Assembly (NCBI RefSeq): GCF_019879105.1
Contig: NZ_CP082249.1
Span: 1,302,001-1,366,000 of the forward strand
Direction: 5' to 3'
From: Natrinema sp. SYSU A 869
GTDB taxonomy: Archaea > Halobacteriota > Halobacteria > Halobacteriales > Natrialbaceae
Length of the DNA stretch: 64,000 nucleotides
The notes under the pieces: model-generated
Told to the model about the DNA's origin: nothing
Databases searched by the model: none
What the model saw: the letters and a program-made list of their open reading frames with translations, nothing else
Shown here: piece after piece, positions 18,251 to 26,789 of the stretch
How the letters are laid out: each line of letters begins with the position of its first letter
Position numbering within the stretch: position 1 is the stretch's first letter
Made by a program: the position numbers and the translations under genes

Positions 18251-19150
18251 ATGGAGACGACTCGAATCTTACAGGTCGACGCGTTCACTGACGAACCACA
18301 CACGGGGAACCCGGCGGGCGTCGTCCCGGACGCGGACGGTCTCTCGGCCGATCAGATGCAGGCGATCGCCGCCGAGATGGCCGTCAGCGAAACCGCTTTT
18401 CTCCGATCGAGCGAGACCGCTGACCATCGAATCCGCTACTTCACCCCGACACAGGAGGTCGACCTCTGTGGCCACGCGACGATCGGAACCTTCGCCCACC
18501 TCCGCGACGAGGGCCTCGAGCCCGGTACGACGACCCTCGAGACGAACGTCGGGACGCTCGAGATCGAGGTCGAGGAAGACGGCACGGTCTGGATGACACA
18601 GGACGAGCCGACGATTCGCGAGGTCGACATCGGCTATGACCGCGTGGCCGACGCGCTCGGCGTCGATCGGGCTGCGCTCAAGGGAGCGAGCGACGATATT
18701 CCGCTCGCGGTGGCCTCGACCGGCCTTCCGTTCCTGATCACCCCGATCACGTATCTCTCGGACGTCGGCGACGCCGAACCCGATATGGACGCAGTTGACG
18801 CGCTCACCGACAATGTCGACGCGACGGGCGTCTATCTCTTCACGTTCGATGCGCTCGAAGCCGAGTCGACGGTCCACGGACGGATGTTCGCGCCGGGGGC
18901 CGGCGTCCCGGAGGACCCCGTCACCGGCACCGCGAGCGGGGCCGTCAGCGCGTATCTCGATCGCTTCGGCGCGTTCGACGACGACTTGCCCGAGGAACTC
19001 CGACTCGAGCAGGGCCACTACATCGACCGGCCGGGGATCGTTCGCGCTCGCCTCGACGACGCGGTCCAGGTCGGCGGCCGCGGCGTGACCGTCCTCGACG
19101 GGTCGATCGTCGTTCCTGAGACCGACGAGGACGAAATCCTCGAGGCCTGA
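18251..19150 (+). CDS. PhzF-family isomerase/epimerase, 299 aa
   Basis: This is a PhzF-type protein with the double hotdog-like fold related to diaminopimelate epimerase. Family landmarks are QVDAFTDEPHTGNPAGVV at the N-terminus, AAEMAVSETAFL with the catalytic glutamate near residue 45, and VDLCGHATIGTFAHL. The second half has FAPGAGVPEDPVTGTASGA, the glycine-rich phosphate-like loop. Length is normal. Most genomic PhzF paralogues are of unknown substrate, and no phenazine genes are nearby, so no pathway is proposed. The start at 18251 (METTRILQVDAF) matches the family. It lies 70 nt after the hydrolase lipoprotein gene on the same strand. Confidence 0.9.
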   Translation: METTRILQVDAFTDEPHTGNPAGVVPDADGLSADQMQAIAAEMAVSETAFLRSSETADHRIRYFTPTQEVDLCGHATIGTFAHLRDEGLEPGTTTLETNVGTLEIEVEEDGTVWMTQDEPTIREVDIGYDRVADALGVDRAALKGASDDIPLAVASTGLPFLITPITYLSDVGDAEPDMDAVDALTDNVDATGVYLFTFDALEAESTVHGRMFAPGAGVPEDPVTGTASGAVSAYLDRFGAFDDDLPEELRLEQGHYIDRPGIVRARLDDAVQVGGRGVTVLDGSIVVPETDEDEILEA

Positions 19151-19317
19151 CCGCGCGGTCGTCGTCGGAAAGAGAGTGGATCCCGCCGACCGCCACCATC
19201 AGCACGAGACCTCCGTTCAGTTAGTACGCGAATAGTTCGACTGGAGACTGTCACTCCACAGTCGGCACGATATTTACTCATGTCCGAGTTTCGACTGGGA
19301 GAGCCCGTTCGCAACCT

Positions 19318-19327
19318 TCTTTATTCG
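19318..19327 (+). promoter_or_regulatory. TATA-like box of the PEP synthase gene
   Basis: TCTTTATTCG is centred about 29 nt upstream of the ATG at 19351. This favours that start over the in-frame GTG at 19333. Confidence 0.5.
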
Positions 19328-19350
19328 TTCCAGTGACGGACTCAATAGCA

Positions 19351-21699
19351 ATGGCTGTACTCTGGCTGGACGAGATCAGTGCCGGCGACCTCGAGACGGT
19401 CGGCGGTAAAGGTGCCTCCCTGGGCGAGCTGACGGGCGCGGGGCTGCCCGTCCCACCGGGATTCGTCGTAACCGCCGGGACCTATCGATCGTTTATCGAA
19501 GAGGCTGAAATCGACGAGGAGCTGTTCGCGGCCGTCGACGTCGATGTCGACGACTCGGCTGCGCTGGCCGACGCCGCGGACCGCGCACAAGAACTCATCC
19601 TCGAGACGCCGTTCCCCGACGAGCTTCGGGCGGAGATCCTCGAGAGCTACGGCGAGGTCGGCAACGGTGAGGCGTTCGTCGCCGTTCGATCCTCGGCGAC
19701 GGCCGAGGACCTGCCCGACGCCTCCTTCGCGGGCCAACAGGAGACGTTCCTCAACGTCACCGAGGAAAACCTGCTCGACCGCGTTCGGGAGTGTTGGGCC
19801 TCGCTGTTTACCCAGCGGGCGATCTACTACCGCCAGGAGCAGGGGTTCGATCACTCGGCGGTCAACATCGCGGTCGTCGTCCAGCAGATGGTCGACGCCG
19901 AGAAGTCAGGTGTAATGTTCACGAGCCACCCCTCGACGGGCGATCCCACGATGATCATCGAGGCCGCATGGGGACTAGGCGAAGCCGTCGTCTCCGGTGC
20001 CGTCTCGCCGGATAACTACGTCATCGATCGCGAGGACCGCTCGATGGACGTGACCGTCGCCGAGAAGAAGGTGATGCACGAGAAAGACGAGGCGACCGGC
20101 CAGACCGTCGAGCGCGAGGTCCCCGAAGACAAGCGCAACGCACGGGTCATCTCCGACGACGAGATCGACGATCTCATGGACCTCGGCGAGCGCGTCGAGG
20201 ACCACTACGACGAACCGCAGGACGTCGAGTGGGCCATCGTCGATGGTGATGTCTACATGCTCCAGTCCCGGCCGATCACGACGATCGACGAGGGCACCGA
20301 CGATGCCACGGACGCCACCGGCACCGTTGACGCCACAAAGGGCCTAACTGACGGCAGCGGAAGCGTCCAGACCGCCGAAGGCGGCAGTAGCAGCGCCGAT
20401 ACTGACTCGAGTGGGTCGGGCACCGGGGACGTCATCGTCGACGGCCTGGGCTCGAGCCCGGGGACGGTCAGCGGCCCTGCGAAGATCGTCACCAAGCTCG
20501 ATGACCTGGCCAAGGTCAGTGAGGGAGACATCATCGTTACCGAGATGACGATGCCCGACATGGTGCCCGCGATGAAGCGGGCCTCGGGGATCATCACCGA
20601 TGAGGGCGGCATGACCAGCCACGCCGCCATCGTCTCCCGCGAACTGGGCGTCCCCGCCATCGTCGGCACGACCAACGCCACGACCGTCTTGGAGGACGGC
20701 CAGGTCGTCACGCTCGACGGCGACAAGGGCTCCGTCCTTGAGGGGAGCGAAGTCGAGCCAGAAGAGGAGACCGAACCTGTCGAGGAGGTCCGACCGCAGT
20801 CGCCGGTCAAGCCGATGACCGCGACGGAAGTCAAGGTCAACGTCTCCATTCCCGAAGCCGCCGAACGCGCGGCCGCGACGGGTGCCGACGGCGTTGGCCT
20901 GCTCCGGACCGAGCACATGATCCTCTCGCTGAACCAGACGCCAGAGAAGTTCATCGAGGAAAACGGCGTGGACGACTACATCACGGAACTCGTCGAGGGC
21001 ATCCGCGGCGTCGCCGACGAGTTCTACCCGCGGCCCGTTCGCGTCCGCACCCTCGACGCCCCGAGCGACGAGTTCCGCCAGCTCGAGGGCGGCGAAAACG
21101 AACCCGAGGAGCACAACCCGATGCTCGGCTACCGAGGGATCCGCCGCTCGCTCGATCGCACTGACGTTTTCGCCCACGAACTCGAGGCGTTCCACCGGCT
21201 CTACGAGATGGGCTACGACAACGTCGAGATCATGTTCCCGCTGGTCAACGATGCCGAGGACATCTATCAGGCCAAAGAGTGCATGAAAGAGGCGGGCATC
21301 GACCCCGAGAAGCGAAAGTGGGGGGCGATGATCGAGACGCCGGCCTCGGCGCTGTCGGTCGAGGAAATGGCCAAAGCGGGCATCGACTTCGCCTCCTTCG
21401 GGACCAACGACCTGACCCAGTACACGCTCGCGGTCGACCGCAACAACGAGCACGTCGCCGACCGCTTCGACGAACTCCACCCCGCCGTTCTGCGTCTGAT
21501 CGGTGACGTCATCGAAACCTGCCGCGAACACGACGTCGACACGAGTATCTGCGGACAGGCCGGCTCCAAACCCGAGATGGTCCAGTTCCTCGCCAAGGAA
21601 GGGATCACGTCGATCTCGGCGAACATCGACGCCGTCCGCGACGTCCAACACGAGGTCAAACGCGTCGAGCAGAAGCTCCTCCTCGACTCGGTCAGATAA
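19351..21699 (+). CDS. ppsA: phosphoenolpyruvate synthase
   Basis: This gluconeogenic enzyme makes PEP from pyruvate, ATP and water. The N-terminal ATP-grasp domain opens with GGKGASLGELTGAGLPVPPGF, continues with AVRSSATAEDLPDASFAGQQ and ends with VYMLQSRPIT. The swivelling domain carries the phosphohistidine motif GGMTSHAAIVSRELGVPA. The C-terminal TIM barrel has GVGLLRTEH, NPMLGYRGIRRSL and the CGQAG catalytic segment. A Gly/Ser/Thr-rich linker of about 60 residues (about 315-375) separates the first two domains, longer than in most bacterial enzymes and likely a halophilic insertion. The 782-aa length is typical for haloarchaea. ATG 19351 is chosen from family start and TATA spacing. Confidence 0.95.
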   Translation: MAVLWLDEISAGDLETVGGKGASLGELTGAGLPVPPGFVVTAGTYRSFIEEAEIDEELFAAVDVDVDDSAALADAADRAQELILETPFPDELRAEILESYGEVGNGEAFVAVRSSATAEDLPDASFAGQQETFLNVTEENLLDRVRECWASLFTQRAIYYRQEQGFDHSAVNIAVVVQQMVDAEKSGVMFTSHPSTGDPTMIIEAAWGLGEAVVSGAVSPDNYVIDREDRSMDVTVAEKKVMHEKDEATGQTVEREVPEDKRNARVISDDEIDDLMDLGERVEDHYDEPQDVEWAIVDGDVYMLQSRPITTIDEGTDDATDATGTVDATKGLTDGSGSVQTAEGGSSSADTDSSGSGTGDVIVDGLGSSPGTVSGPAKIVTKLDDLAKVSEGDIIVTEMTMPDMVPAMKRASGIITDEGGMTSHAAIVSRELGVPAIVGTTNATTVLEDGQVVTLDGDKGSVLEGSEVEPEEETEPVEEVRPQSPVKPMTATEVKVNVSIPEAAERAAATGADGVGLLRTEHMILSLNQTPEKFIEENGVDDYITELVEGIRGVADEFYPRPVRVRTLDAPSDEFRQLEGGENEPEEHNPMLGYRGIRRSLDRTDVFAHELEAFHRLYEMGYDNVEIMFPLVNDAEDIYQAKECMKEAGIDPEKRKWGAMIETPASALSVEEMAKAGIDFASFGTNDLTQYTLAVDRNNEHVADRFDELHPAVLRLIGDVIETCREHDVDTSICGQAGSKPEMVQFLAKEGITSISANIDAVRDVQHEVKRVEQKLLLDSVR

Positions 21700-22059
21700 C
21701 CCGCCCCGTCGCATTTTCTGCATCGTCCGTCAGTCGGCTCGAGCGGTGCGTTTCGGGAGAAAATCGAACCGACAGCCCGTCACCACGGTCAGCCTGACCG
21801 GCGGCGACGCGAGAGACGACCCCGACAGCGACTGCACGGATCACGAACCCGAACGGGCACAAGCGTCCGTCATCAGCGTCGGCTACTCGGACTGGGGCTC
21901 GAGGTTCGATGAGCACGGAGACGAATACGGCGATTCCGATGGTACACTGCCCGAACGCGGCAGTTGCGGTCTAGATCACACTCTCGGCGGAACGCCGACT
22001 GCCCGCTCCCCTGCGGCCGCGGGGAAAGGCCCATGGTGCAGGCTGACCTCAGTTAACAT
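21700..22059 (+). other. intergenic region without a supported gene
   Basis: These 360 bases between ppsA and the following membrane-protein gene show no convincing frame on either strand. A 74-codon minus-strand frame has Arg/Val-rich composition and no motif. GC-rich patches near 21985-22030 form only weak inverted repeats. Confidence 0.45.
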
Positions 22060-22695
22060 ATGAGTGACCGCTCGGACGAGGTGACCGAGAGCCGGGACCG
22101 AGACCCTCCCGCCACTGATGACCTCTTAGAGGAGACGGACCACCTACTCTCTGAATCGGGTGCCGACGTCGGCGACGCCTCGCCCGAGTCCGCTGGCTCA
22201 TCCGATCCGTCCGTCGATGCCGATCCTCTGGATGCTCCGACCGGCCTCGATCGTGGACCCACCGGCACGGCCGCCGACGAACCGGCCGACCGGTCCGAGA
22301 GCGATTCATCGCGCTCGTGGCTCTCCCCGCTTACCTCACGGCTCTCGCTCGGGCGATATTTCTCGCCGAAAGGCTACATTGCGCTCGTGGGTGTGCTCAG
22401 CGCCGGCTTACTGGCCGGCGAGACCGCGCTGCCGTTCGCTGGTCGCATGATCGGCATGTTCGCCGTCGCCTTCACGGTCGGGCTCCTCACCTCGAAGCGG
22501 CGTTACCTCGAGATGGGCGTCGCCGGCGTCTCGGTCGGCGGCGTCGCGGCGGTTCTCACCAACGTCGTCATCGCCGCCGTCGGCTCCGGGCAAACGCTGA
22601 TTGCCGTCGGCGCGACCGTTGGCCTCCTCGCGTCCGTCGTGGGCTACTACTTCGGTCGCGATCTCCGCGCCGGGCTCTCACAGGACATCGACTGA
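22060..22695 (+). CDS. membrane protein with acidic N-terminal tail (possibly DUF456-type), 211 aa
   Basis: Residues 1-95 are a disordered, strongly acidic and Ser/Pro-rich tail. The C-terminal 110 residues contain about four closely packed hydrophobic segments: GYIALVGVLSAGLLAGE, RMIGMFAVAFTVGLLTS, YLEMGVAGVSVGGVAAVL then TNVVIAAVG, and LIAVGATVGLLASVVGYYFG. The Gly-rich helices and the SKRRYLE loop resemble small DUF456-like haloarchaeal proteins, but I am not certain of the family. No function is known. The gene faces the ArsR-type regulator across a strong hairpin. Confidence 0.7.
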   Translation: MSDRSDEVTESRDRDPPATDDLLEETDHLLSESGADVGDASPESAGSSDPSVDADPLDAPTGLDRGPTGTAADEPADRSESDSSRSWLSPLTSRLSLGRYFSPKGYIALVGVLSAGLLAGETALPFAGRMIGMFAVAFTVGLLTSKRRYLEMGVAGVSVGGVAAVLTNVVIAAVGSGQTLIAVGATVGLLASVVGYYFGRDLRAGLSQDID

Positions 22696-22714
22696 TACGG
22701 TCTACTGTCAGTCG

Positions 22715-22755
22715 TTGCCGGCGCAACCCCGTCCGCTCTGGGGTTGCGCCGGTAA
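22715..22755. terminator. 13-bp bidirectional terminator hairpin
   Basis: Bases 22718-22730 and 22740-22752 are perfect reverse complements (13 bp, loop GTCCGCTCT). A G-T wobble and two T-A pairs can extend the stem to 16 bp. The stem lies between two convergent genes (stop codons at 22695 and 22798), as expected for a shared terminator. Confidence 0.7.
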
Positions 22756-22797
22756 ATCGTTACAGTAATCCGTATGAGCCGTGTTGCGCCGTCAGCC

Positions 22798-23457
22798 TCA
22801 CGCGTTCGTCGTCAGTTCCCAGCCGCGCTCGGTCCGACGCACGACTCCGTTGTCGGCCATTACCTCGAGCAACTCGGCGACGACCTCGCGGGGCGCGTCG
22901 ATATCCTCGCTGAGTTTGCCGACCGATTTCGGCTCGGCACGGACGCTCGCGAGCAAGTCGGCGTAGATCCGGCTCTCCGGGCCAGCACCGACGGTATCGG
23001 AAATATCATCGAGCACGTCACAGAGCCGCCCCTGAACCCATCGCTGGGCCAGCGAGAGTTCGTTCTCGAGCCGTTCGAGATCTTCTAAGGCGATAAGCAG
23101 GTCGTTGAGATCGTCGGTGTCGTCCCAGGAGACATCGAGCGAGAGGTGTCGACAGGTCGTGATATCGAATGTGTTGTTCGCCGGATAGGCGCTCTTGCTC
23201 GCAAAGCCATAGGGTGAGACGGTCACCTCGAGACGGACGTTCCGGGCGATATGGAAGTATTTTCGCCGCTGGTCGTCGACACGGCTCTCGATCAGCCCCG
23301 CCTCCTCGAGTTTCCGGAGGTGTTCGATAACAGCCTTGGGACTCACGCCGAGGTATTCCGAGATTTCGGTCACGTAACAGGGTTTGCGGGCGAGCAACCG
23401 AAGGATCCGTCTTCGGTTTTCGTTCCCGAGTAAATCCAACAACGCGGCGGAGTCCAT
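22798..23457 (-). CDS. ArsR-type transcriptional regulator with two winged-helix regions, 219 aa
   Basis: Residues 1-90 form an ArsR-like winged helix (LLDLLGNENRRRILRLLARK, then the recognition helix in VSPKAVIEHLRKLEEAGLI, and a wing ending RRKYFHIA). The middle contains VSPYGFASKSAYP and a beta-rich segment that may bind a ligand. Residues 165-219 look like a second HTH (SVGKLSEDIDAPREVVAELL). The cysteine-containing segment FDITTCRHLSL is not a classical ArsR metal site. I remember this architecture as conserved across haloarchaea. The ATG at 23457 is chosen because MDSAALLDLLGNE matches the usual start. The regulon is unknown. Confidence 0.86.
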   Translation of the reverse strand: MDSAALLDLLGNENRRRILRLLARKPCYVTEISEYLGVSPKAVIEHLRKLEEAGLIESRVDDQRRKYFHIARNVRLEVTVSPYGFASKSAYPANNTFDITTCRHLSLDVSWDDTDDLNDLLIALEDLERLENELSLAQRWVQGRLCDVLDDISDTVGAGPESRIYADLLASVRAEPKSVGKLSEDIDAPREVVAELLEVMADNGVVRRTERGWELTTNA

Positions 23458-23543
23458 CGAGAGAGGGTTAGTGATCACCGCTGAAAAGCGTGTCTGCTTA
23501 CTGTACTCGCGGAAGAGCCGGTCCGATCGAGCCGTCTCCGGGA

Positions 23544-24788
23544 CTAGCGGCCGGTATCGTTCCCACTGCCCGTGTCCGCTCCCGGCCCATTGTCCGCCGA
23601 ATCGTCGTTCCGTGAACCGGAGTCAGACGGCGGTCCCGTTGATCGCTCGTCGTCTGCATTGCCGGCGGAGTTCCCGTTCCCGGTTTCGGCTTCCTCGCTG
23701 TCCTCGGAGCCGCTATCGTTTCCTACTCCCTGGTTGCTCTCGGAGCCGCTATCGGTTCCGCTTTTCTCGCTGTTCTCGGAGTTCTTTTCGTTGTCTCCGC
23801 CCTCGTTGTTCTCAGATCCGCTATCGTCTCCGTTCTGCTCGCTGTTTTCGGCCCCGTTCTCGTTTCTGGGTTTCTCACTGCTCGCAGAGCCAGTACTGTC
23901 ATCGCCCGTCTCGCTGTTCTCGGCTCCATTTCCGTTCCCGTTGTCACCTCCCTCGTCGTCCCCGGATTTGTTACGGTTATCTGCACCTTCAGTGTTCTCG
24001 GGCCCGTTCCCATTTCCTGTACTCCCGCTATTTCTCGTGCTCTCGCTATTTCCGGGTGCGCCGCCACTAGCGTCACCGTTGCCTGTTGCTTCGTTATTTC
24101 CGGGACCAGTAGCGTTTCTTGCACTCTCGCTATTTCCGGGTGTACTATCGCCGCTCGAGTCCCCCTTATCGGCGGATGGACCGCGGTCGTCGGGCGGCCC
24201 TGCTCCGACTCCGGGTGAACCGTTCGACTTGGACAGTCCTCGAGCGACCGCGGCGACGTCCGGCCCGGCCTGTTCCGAGACGCTTTGCCGGATCTTCGTC
24301 GCGTTCTCCCGAAGCGTCGCGAGTTCGGTCTCGTTGAGACTGCTGTCGTCAACGGTGCTATTTGTTCGCTCGACCGACCGCTCGAGACTGGCTATTTCGA
24401 CGGTTAATTTCGCCATTCGGGACCGATAGACACCGTGTGAAAGGTCCTCCTGTTGGTCCTGGAGCTCGGCGCGTTCGGCCTCAATGGCGTTCAACTGTGC
24501 GTCGAGTTCGGCCGTCCGATCACCGACGAGAGCCGCCTGGCTCTCGTTGTCCGCGGTTTCATACGCCGCTTCGAACATTCCGCTTTCGACCGTTTCCTCC
24601 GTATCAGCCGCCGTCGCTTGCATCAGCGTTCCGACGGACACGTTTGTCGTTGCCGTCTCGGAGTGGTCGGATTGGGACGCATGGCTGGCCGCCAACGAAC
24701 TCATGGCGGTACCGCTCGCAAGCGGTGCGACCGTAAGTCCGACAACGGTGATGGCCACGAGGAGAGCGACCGACCGAGTGGTTGTCAT
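23544..24788 (-). CDS. secreted coiled-coil protein with long Ser/Gly/Asn/Glu repeat tail, 414 aa
   Basis: A signal peptide is clear (TTTRSVALLVAITVVGLTVAPLASG, residues 2-26). Residues 60-190 are alpha-helical with a likely coiled coil (LDAQLNAIEAERAELQDQQE). From about residue 200 to the end the sequence is a degenerate low-complexity tail. Units such as PGNSES, GNNEATGNGDASG, AENSE and GSESNQG recur, dominated by Gly, Ser, Asn, Asp and Glu. Such tails suggest an extracellular, heavily hydrated or glycosylated stalk; Asn-x-Ser/Thr sequons are frequent. No C-terminal membrane anchor is present, so it is secreted or held by another factor. The ATG at 24788 gives the signal peptide. Confidence 0.78.
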   Translation of the reverse strand: MTTTRSVALLVAITVVGLTVAPLASGTAMSSLAASHASQSDHSETATTNVSVGTLMQATAADTEETVESGMFEAAYETADNESQAALVGDRTAELDAQLNAIEAERAELQDQQEDLSHGVYRSRMAKLTVEIASLERSVERTNSTVDDSSLNETELATLRENATKIRQSVSEQAGPDVAAVARGLSKSNGSPGVGAGPPDDRGPSADKGDSSGDSTPGNSESARNATGPGNNEATGNGDASGGAPGNSESTRNSGSTGNGNGPENTEGADNRNKSGDDEGGDNGNGNGAENSETGDDSTGSASSEKPRNENGAENSEQNGDDSGSENNEGGDNEKNSENSEKSGTDSGSESNQGVGNDSGSEDSEEAETGNGNSAGNADDERSTGPPSDSGSRNDDSADNGPGADTGSGNDTGR

Positions 24789-25186
24789 CAGCTTTGTTGT
24801 TGTCCAGAACATACTAAAAAGACGGACCTTCGTTCGAATCGTTTACTCCGTTCGGTGAGCAGGCCAGAGACGTTTTGAGCGTTCAAGGCGGCAGTAGTTC
24901 CCGTAACTCGGCCGGTTCAATGGGATACTTCGAACCTCAAGTCGGACGACCGTTGCTCACCATTCGAACCGTTTCATGCAGTCGAGAACGAATCAATAAC
25001 GCACTACGAACCGTATAAACAGAACGCGAAACCGTCCGAGGGACAACTGTCCGACAGCTCGACACCGTGTACTTGGATTCCACGACCCGTGATCGATACC
25101 GGGGCTCGAGAGATCGGTCTGATAGCGCGACTGTTTAAACGTATTCGCAAACAGTTATGTCGATTCGGACCATGGTATTAATTAGC
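24789..25186. other. intergenic region, probably two divergent promoters
   Basis: These 398 bases separate two divergent genes. On the minus strand a T-rich TATA-like stretch (about 24811-24822) lies about 28 nt before the ATG at 24788. On the plus strand a TATA-like TTTAAAC occurs at about 25134-25140. No coding frame is supported in between. Confidence 0.5.
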
Positions 25187-25579
25187 ATGTTCGAGGTGTT
25201 TTCCCGAAGCTATTATCTCGGACGTCTCTACGTGACCCCTACCGATGGGGAGCACGCACTCATGCACAGCGAGCAACACGAGCGGATCAACGAGGAAGTG
25301 TATGCGACCGGTGACGGACTCGAGCGCCTCGACACTCCGCTGGTGATGAAATTCGAGTCCCGGCACTTCCCGGTCCACGGGGCAGCGGATGTCCCGACGA
25401 ACACGCTCGCGTTGCCCCAATCGATGCTCGAGGGGACCGACGTTCGGAACCCGCCCTCGCTCCGGGAGGTGTTTCTCGCCCGACGGGAACGGGCCCAGCA
25501 GTTGCTCGAACTCGCCGGCGGCCGGCTGGCATCGGTCGACGGCAACCCGATCGACGATCTGCGAAACGCCGGAACCTAG
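25187..25579 (+). CDS. DUF5802-like haloarchaeal protein, 130 aa
   Basis: The sequence MFEVFSRSYYLGRLYVTP, then QHERINEEVYATG, LVMKFESRHFPVHG and PPSLREVFLARRERAQQLL fits the haloarchaea-specific DUF5802 family as I remember it. It is a small soluble protein with an N-terminal aromatic cluster and a helical C-terminus. No enzymatic motif is visible. The start at 25187 is chosen by family match; an in-frame ATG exists at 25157. It sits 29 nt upstream of the Vms1-like gene on the same strand, which suggests co-transcription and perhaps a shared role in translation quality control (inference). Confidence 0.8.
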   Translation: MFEVFSRSYYLGRLYVTPTDGEHALMHSEQHERINEEVYATGDGLERLDTPLVMKFESRHFPVHGAADVPTNTLALPQSMLEGTDVRNPPSLREVFLARRERAQQLLELAGGRLASVDGNPIDDLRNAGT

Positions 25580-25608
25580 AAGTAGGCTCGCTTCCCGGTT
25601 TCGGCCGG

Positions 25609-26541
25609 ATGCTCGACGAGTTGCTTGGCCGCGCATCGCTCAAGAACCGAATCGACGAACTCGAGGACGAAAACGAGCGGTTACGGAAGCGGTACGAGGC
25701 CGAATCCGAACGCCGGGCCGAAGCCGCCACCGCCAGACAGGACGCCGAAGAACGGATCAACCGGCTCGAGGATCGGATCGCCCAACTCGAGGGCGAACTC
25801 GAACGGGCCGATGAGGAGGAGACCGGGCTGACCGTCCGGCACCGCGACCAACTGCGGGGTACCCGTCTCGAGGCGGTGTTCGACCGCCTCGCGTCGTTTC
25901 GAACGGACCCCGAGGGTGCACTGACCGTCAGCGTGGACGACGACGGGATTACCGAGTCCGTGCGCGCGGAACTGGAACCAGTTCTCGGTGATCAGATCGC
26001 ACTCGTCGAGGACGGTGCGCCCTGCCTATGTTGCATTGACGATGCCGGCCTGCTCGCCGTGACCCTCGAGCCGCCGGCCGTCCCCACTCTCGACGTGACC
26101 TGGCGCGATCGGTTCGCCCTCGATCGCGAGTGGTTTCTGCCGACCGGCCGCCACGCGGTCGCGCTCGTCCGGACCGATCTGTTCGCCCTTGGCATCTACG
26201 AGGGCGACGAGCGCGTCGACTATCGCGGCTTCGAGAGCGACGTCAAGGGCAGCCACTCCAAGGGTGGCTTCTCCCAGGCCCGCTTCGAACGGATTCGGGA
26301 CGGCCAGATCGACGATCACCTCGAGCGCTGCAGGGACGCCCTCGCCGCGTACGAACCGGATGGTGAGGCCGCCGACACGCCGCTCTACCTGGTCGGCCAG
26401 CGCGGCATCGTCGAGACGCTCGTCACGGAATCTGGGCTGGAGCCGACCGCGACGGCTGCCGTCGACGCGACCGGCGATCCGGAGCCGGCGCTCGAGGATG
26501 CCGTTCACTCGTTCTGGATGACGGAGCTGCGGGTACTGTGA
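25609..26541 (+). CDS. Vms1/Ankzf1-type peptidyl-tRNA hydrolase (VLRF1 domain), 310 aa
   Basis: Residues 1-75 form an acidic coiled coil (LKNRIDELEDENERLRKRYE, then heptads to about 72). The C-terminal two thirds resemble the release-factor-like VLRF1 domain. In eukaryotic Vms1/Ankzf1 this domain frees nascent chains from stalled 60S ribosomes. The catalytic loop is visible as SHSKGGFSQARFERIR near residue 211, where the glutamine of GxxQ is the key residue. A later FWMTELRVL closes the domain. The Cys-rich CLCCIDD at about residue 140 is an oddity. Expected substrate is peptidyl-tRNA on split large subunits; no RqcH gene is in the window. It probably shares a transcript with the DUF5802-like gene. 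Confidence 0.87.
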   Translation: MLDELLGRASLKNRIDELEDENERLRKRYEAESERRAEAATARQDAEERINRLEDRIAQLEGELERADEEETGLTVRHRDQLRGTRLEAVFDRLASFRTDPEGALTVSVDDDGITESVRAELEPVLGDQIALVEDGAPCLCCIDDAGLLAVTLEPPAVPTLDVTWRDRFALDREWFLPTGRHAVALVRTDLFALGIYEGDERVDYRGFESDVKGSHSKGGFSQARFERIRDGQIDDHLERCRDALAAYEPDGEAADTPLYLVGQRGIVETLVTESGLEPTATAAVDATGDPEPALEDAVHSFWMTELRVL

Positions 26542-26562
26542 TACCCGGACCCCGACCGATCG

Positions 26563-26757
26563 TCAGTAACTGTCTCCGTCGGTAAAACAGCGACCGCATC
26601 GGATCACGTCGCCATCGCTGACGGCCTGCTCGACGGGAACCAGTCGGAGGTGCTCGTGTGCCACGTGCGACGTTGCTCCACAGGTCGTCTGAAAGTCGGA
26701 CTGCCCGGATTCGTACTTGTGGATCTTGTCCGTCGTCTCGTTCAGGACACCGTTCAT
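26563..26757 (-). CDS. small zinc-ribbon-like protein, 64 aa
   Basis: The protein begins MNGVLNETTDKIHKYESG and has TCGATSHVAHEHLRL and a C-terminal IRCGRCFTDGD. The cysteines and histidines are spaced for one zinc site (C...H...H...CxxC). Similar mini-proteins are common in haloarchaea and their roles are mostly unknown. The start at 26757 rather than 26772 is chosen because a strong TATA box lies about 28 nt upstream. The gene is convergent with the Vms1-like gene, with 21 nt between the stops. Confidence 0.72.
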   Translation of the reverse strand: MNGVLNETTDKIHKYESGQSDFQTTCGATSHVAHEHLRLVPVEQAVSDGDVIRCGRCFTDGDSY

Positions 26758-26781
26758 GCTATGCACTACCACAGTATCTGG

Positions 26782-26789
26782 CTATATAA
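26782..26789 (-). promoter_or_regulatory. TATA box (CTATATAA) of the zinc-ribbon gene
   Basis: A near-palindromic TATATA element is centred about 28 nt upstream of the ATG at 26757, giving a leaderless transcript. Confidence 0.6.

Noticed and set aside
20344-21723. Minus-strand open frame of 459 codons inside ppsA
   Set aside because: It is antisense to a highly conserved gene and reflects GC-rich codons; no domain or signal is seen.
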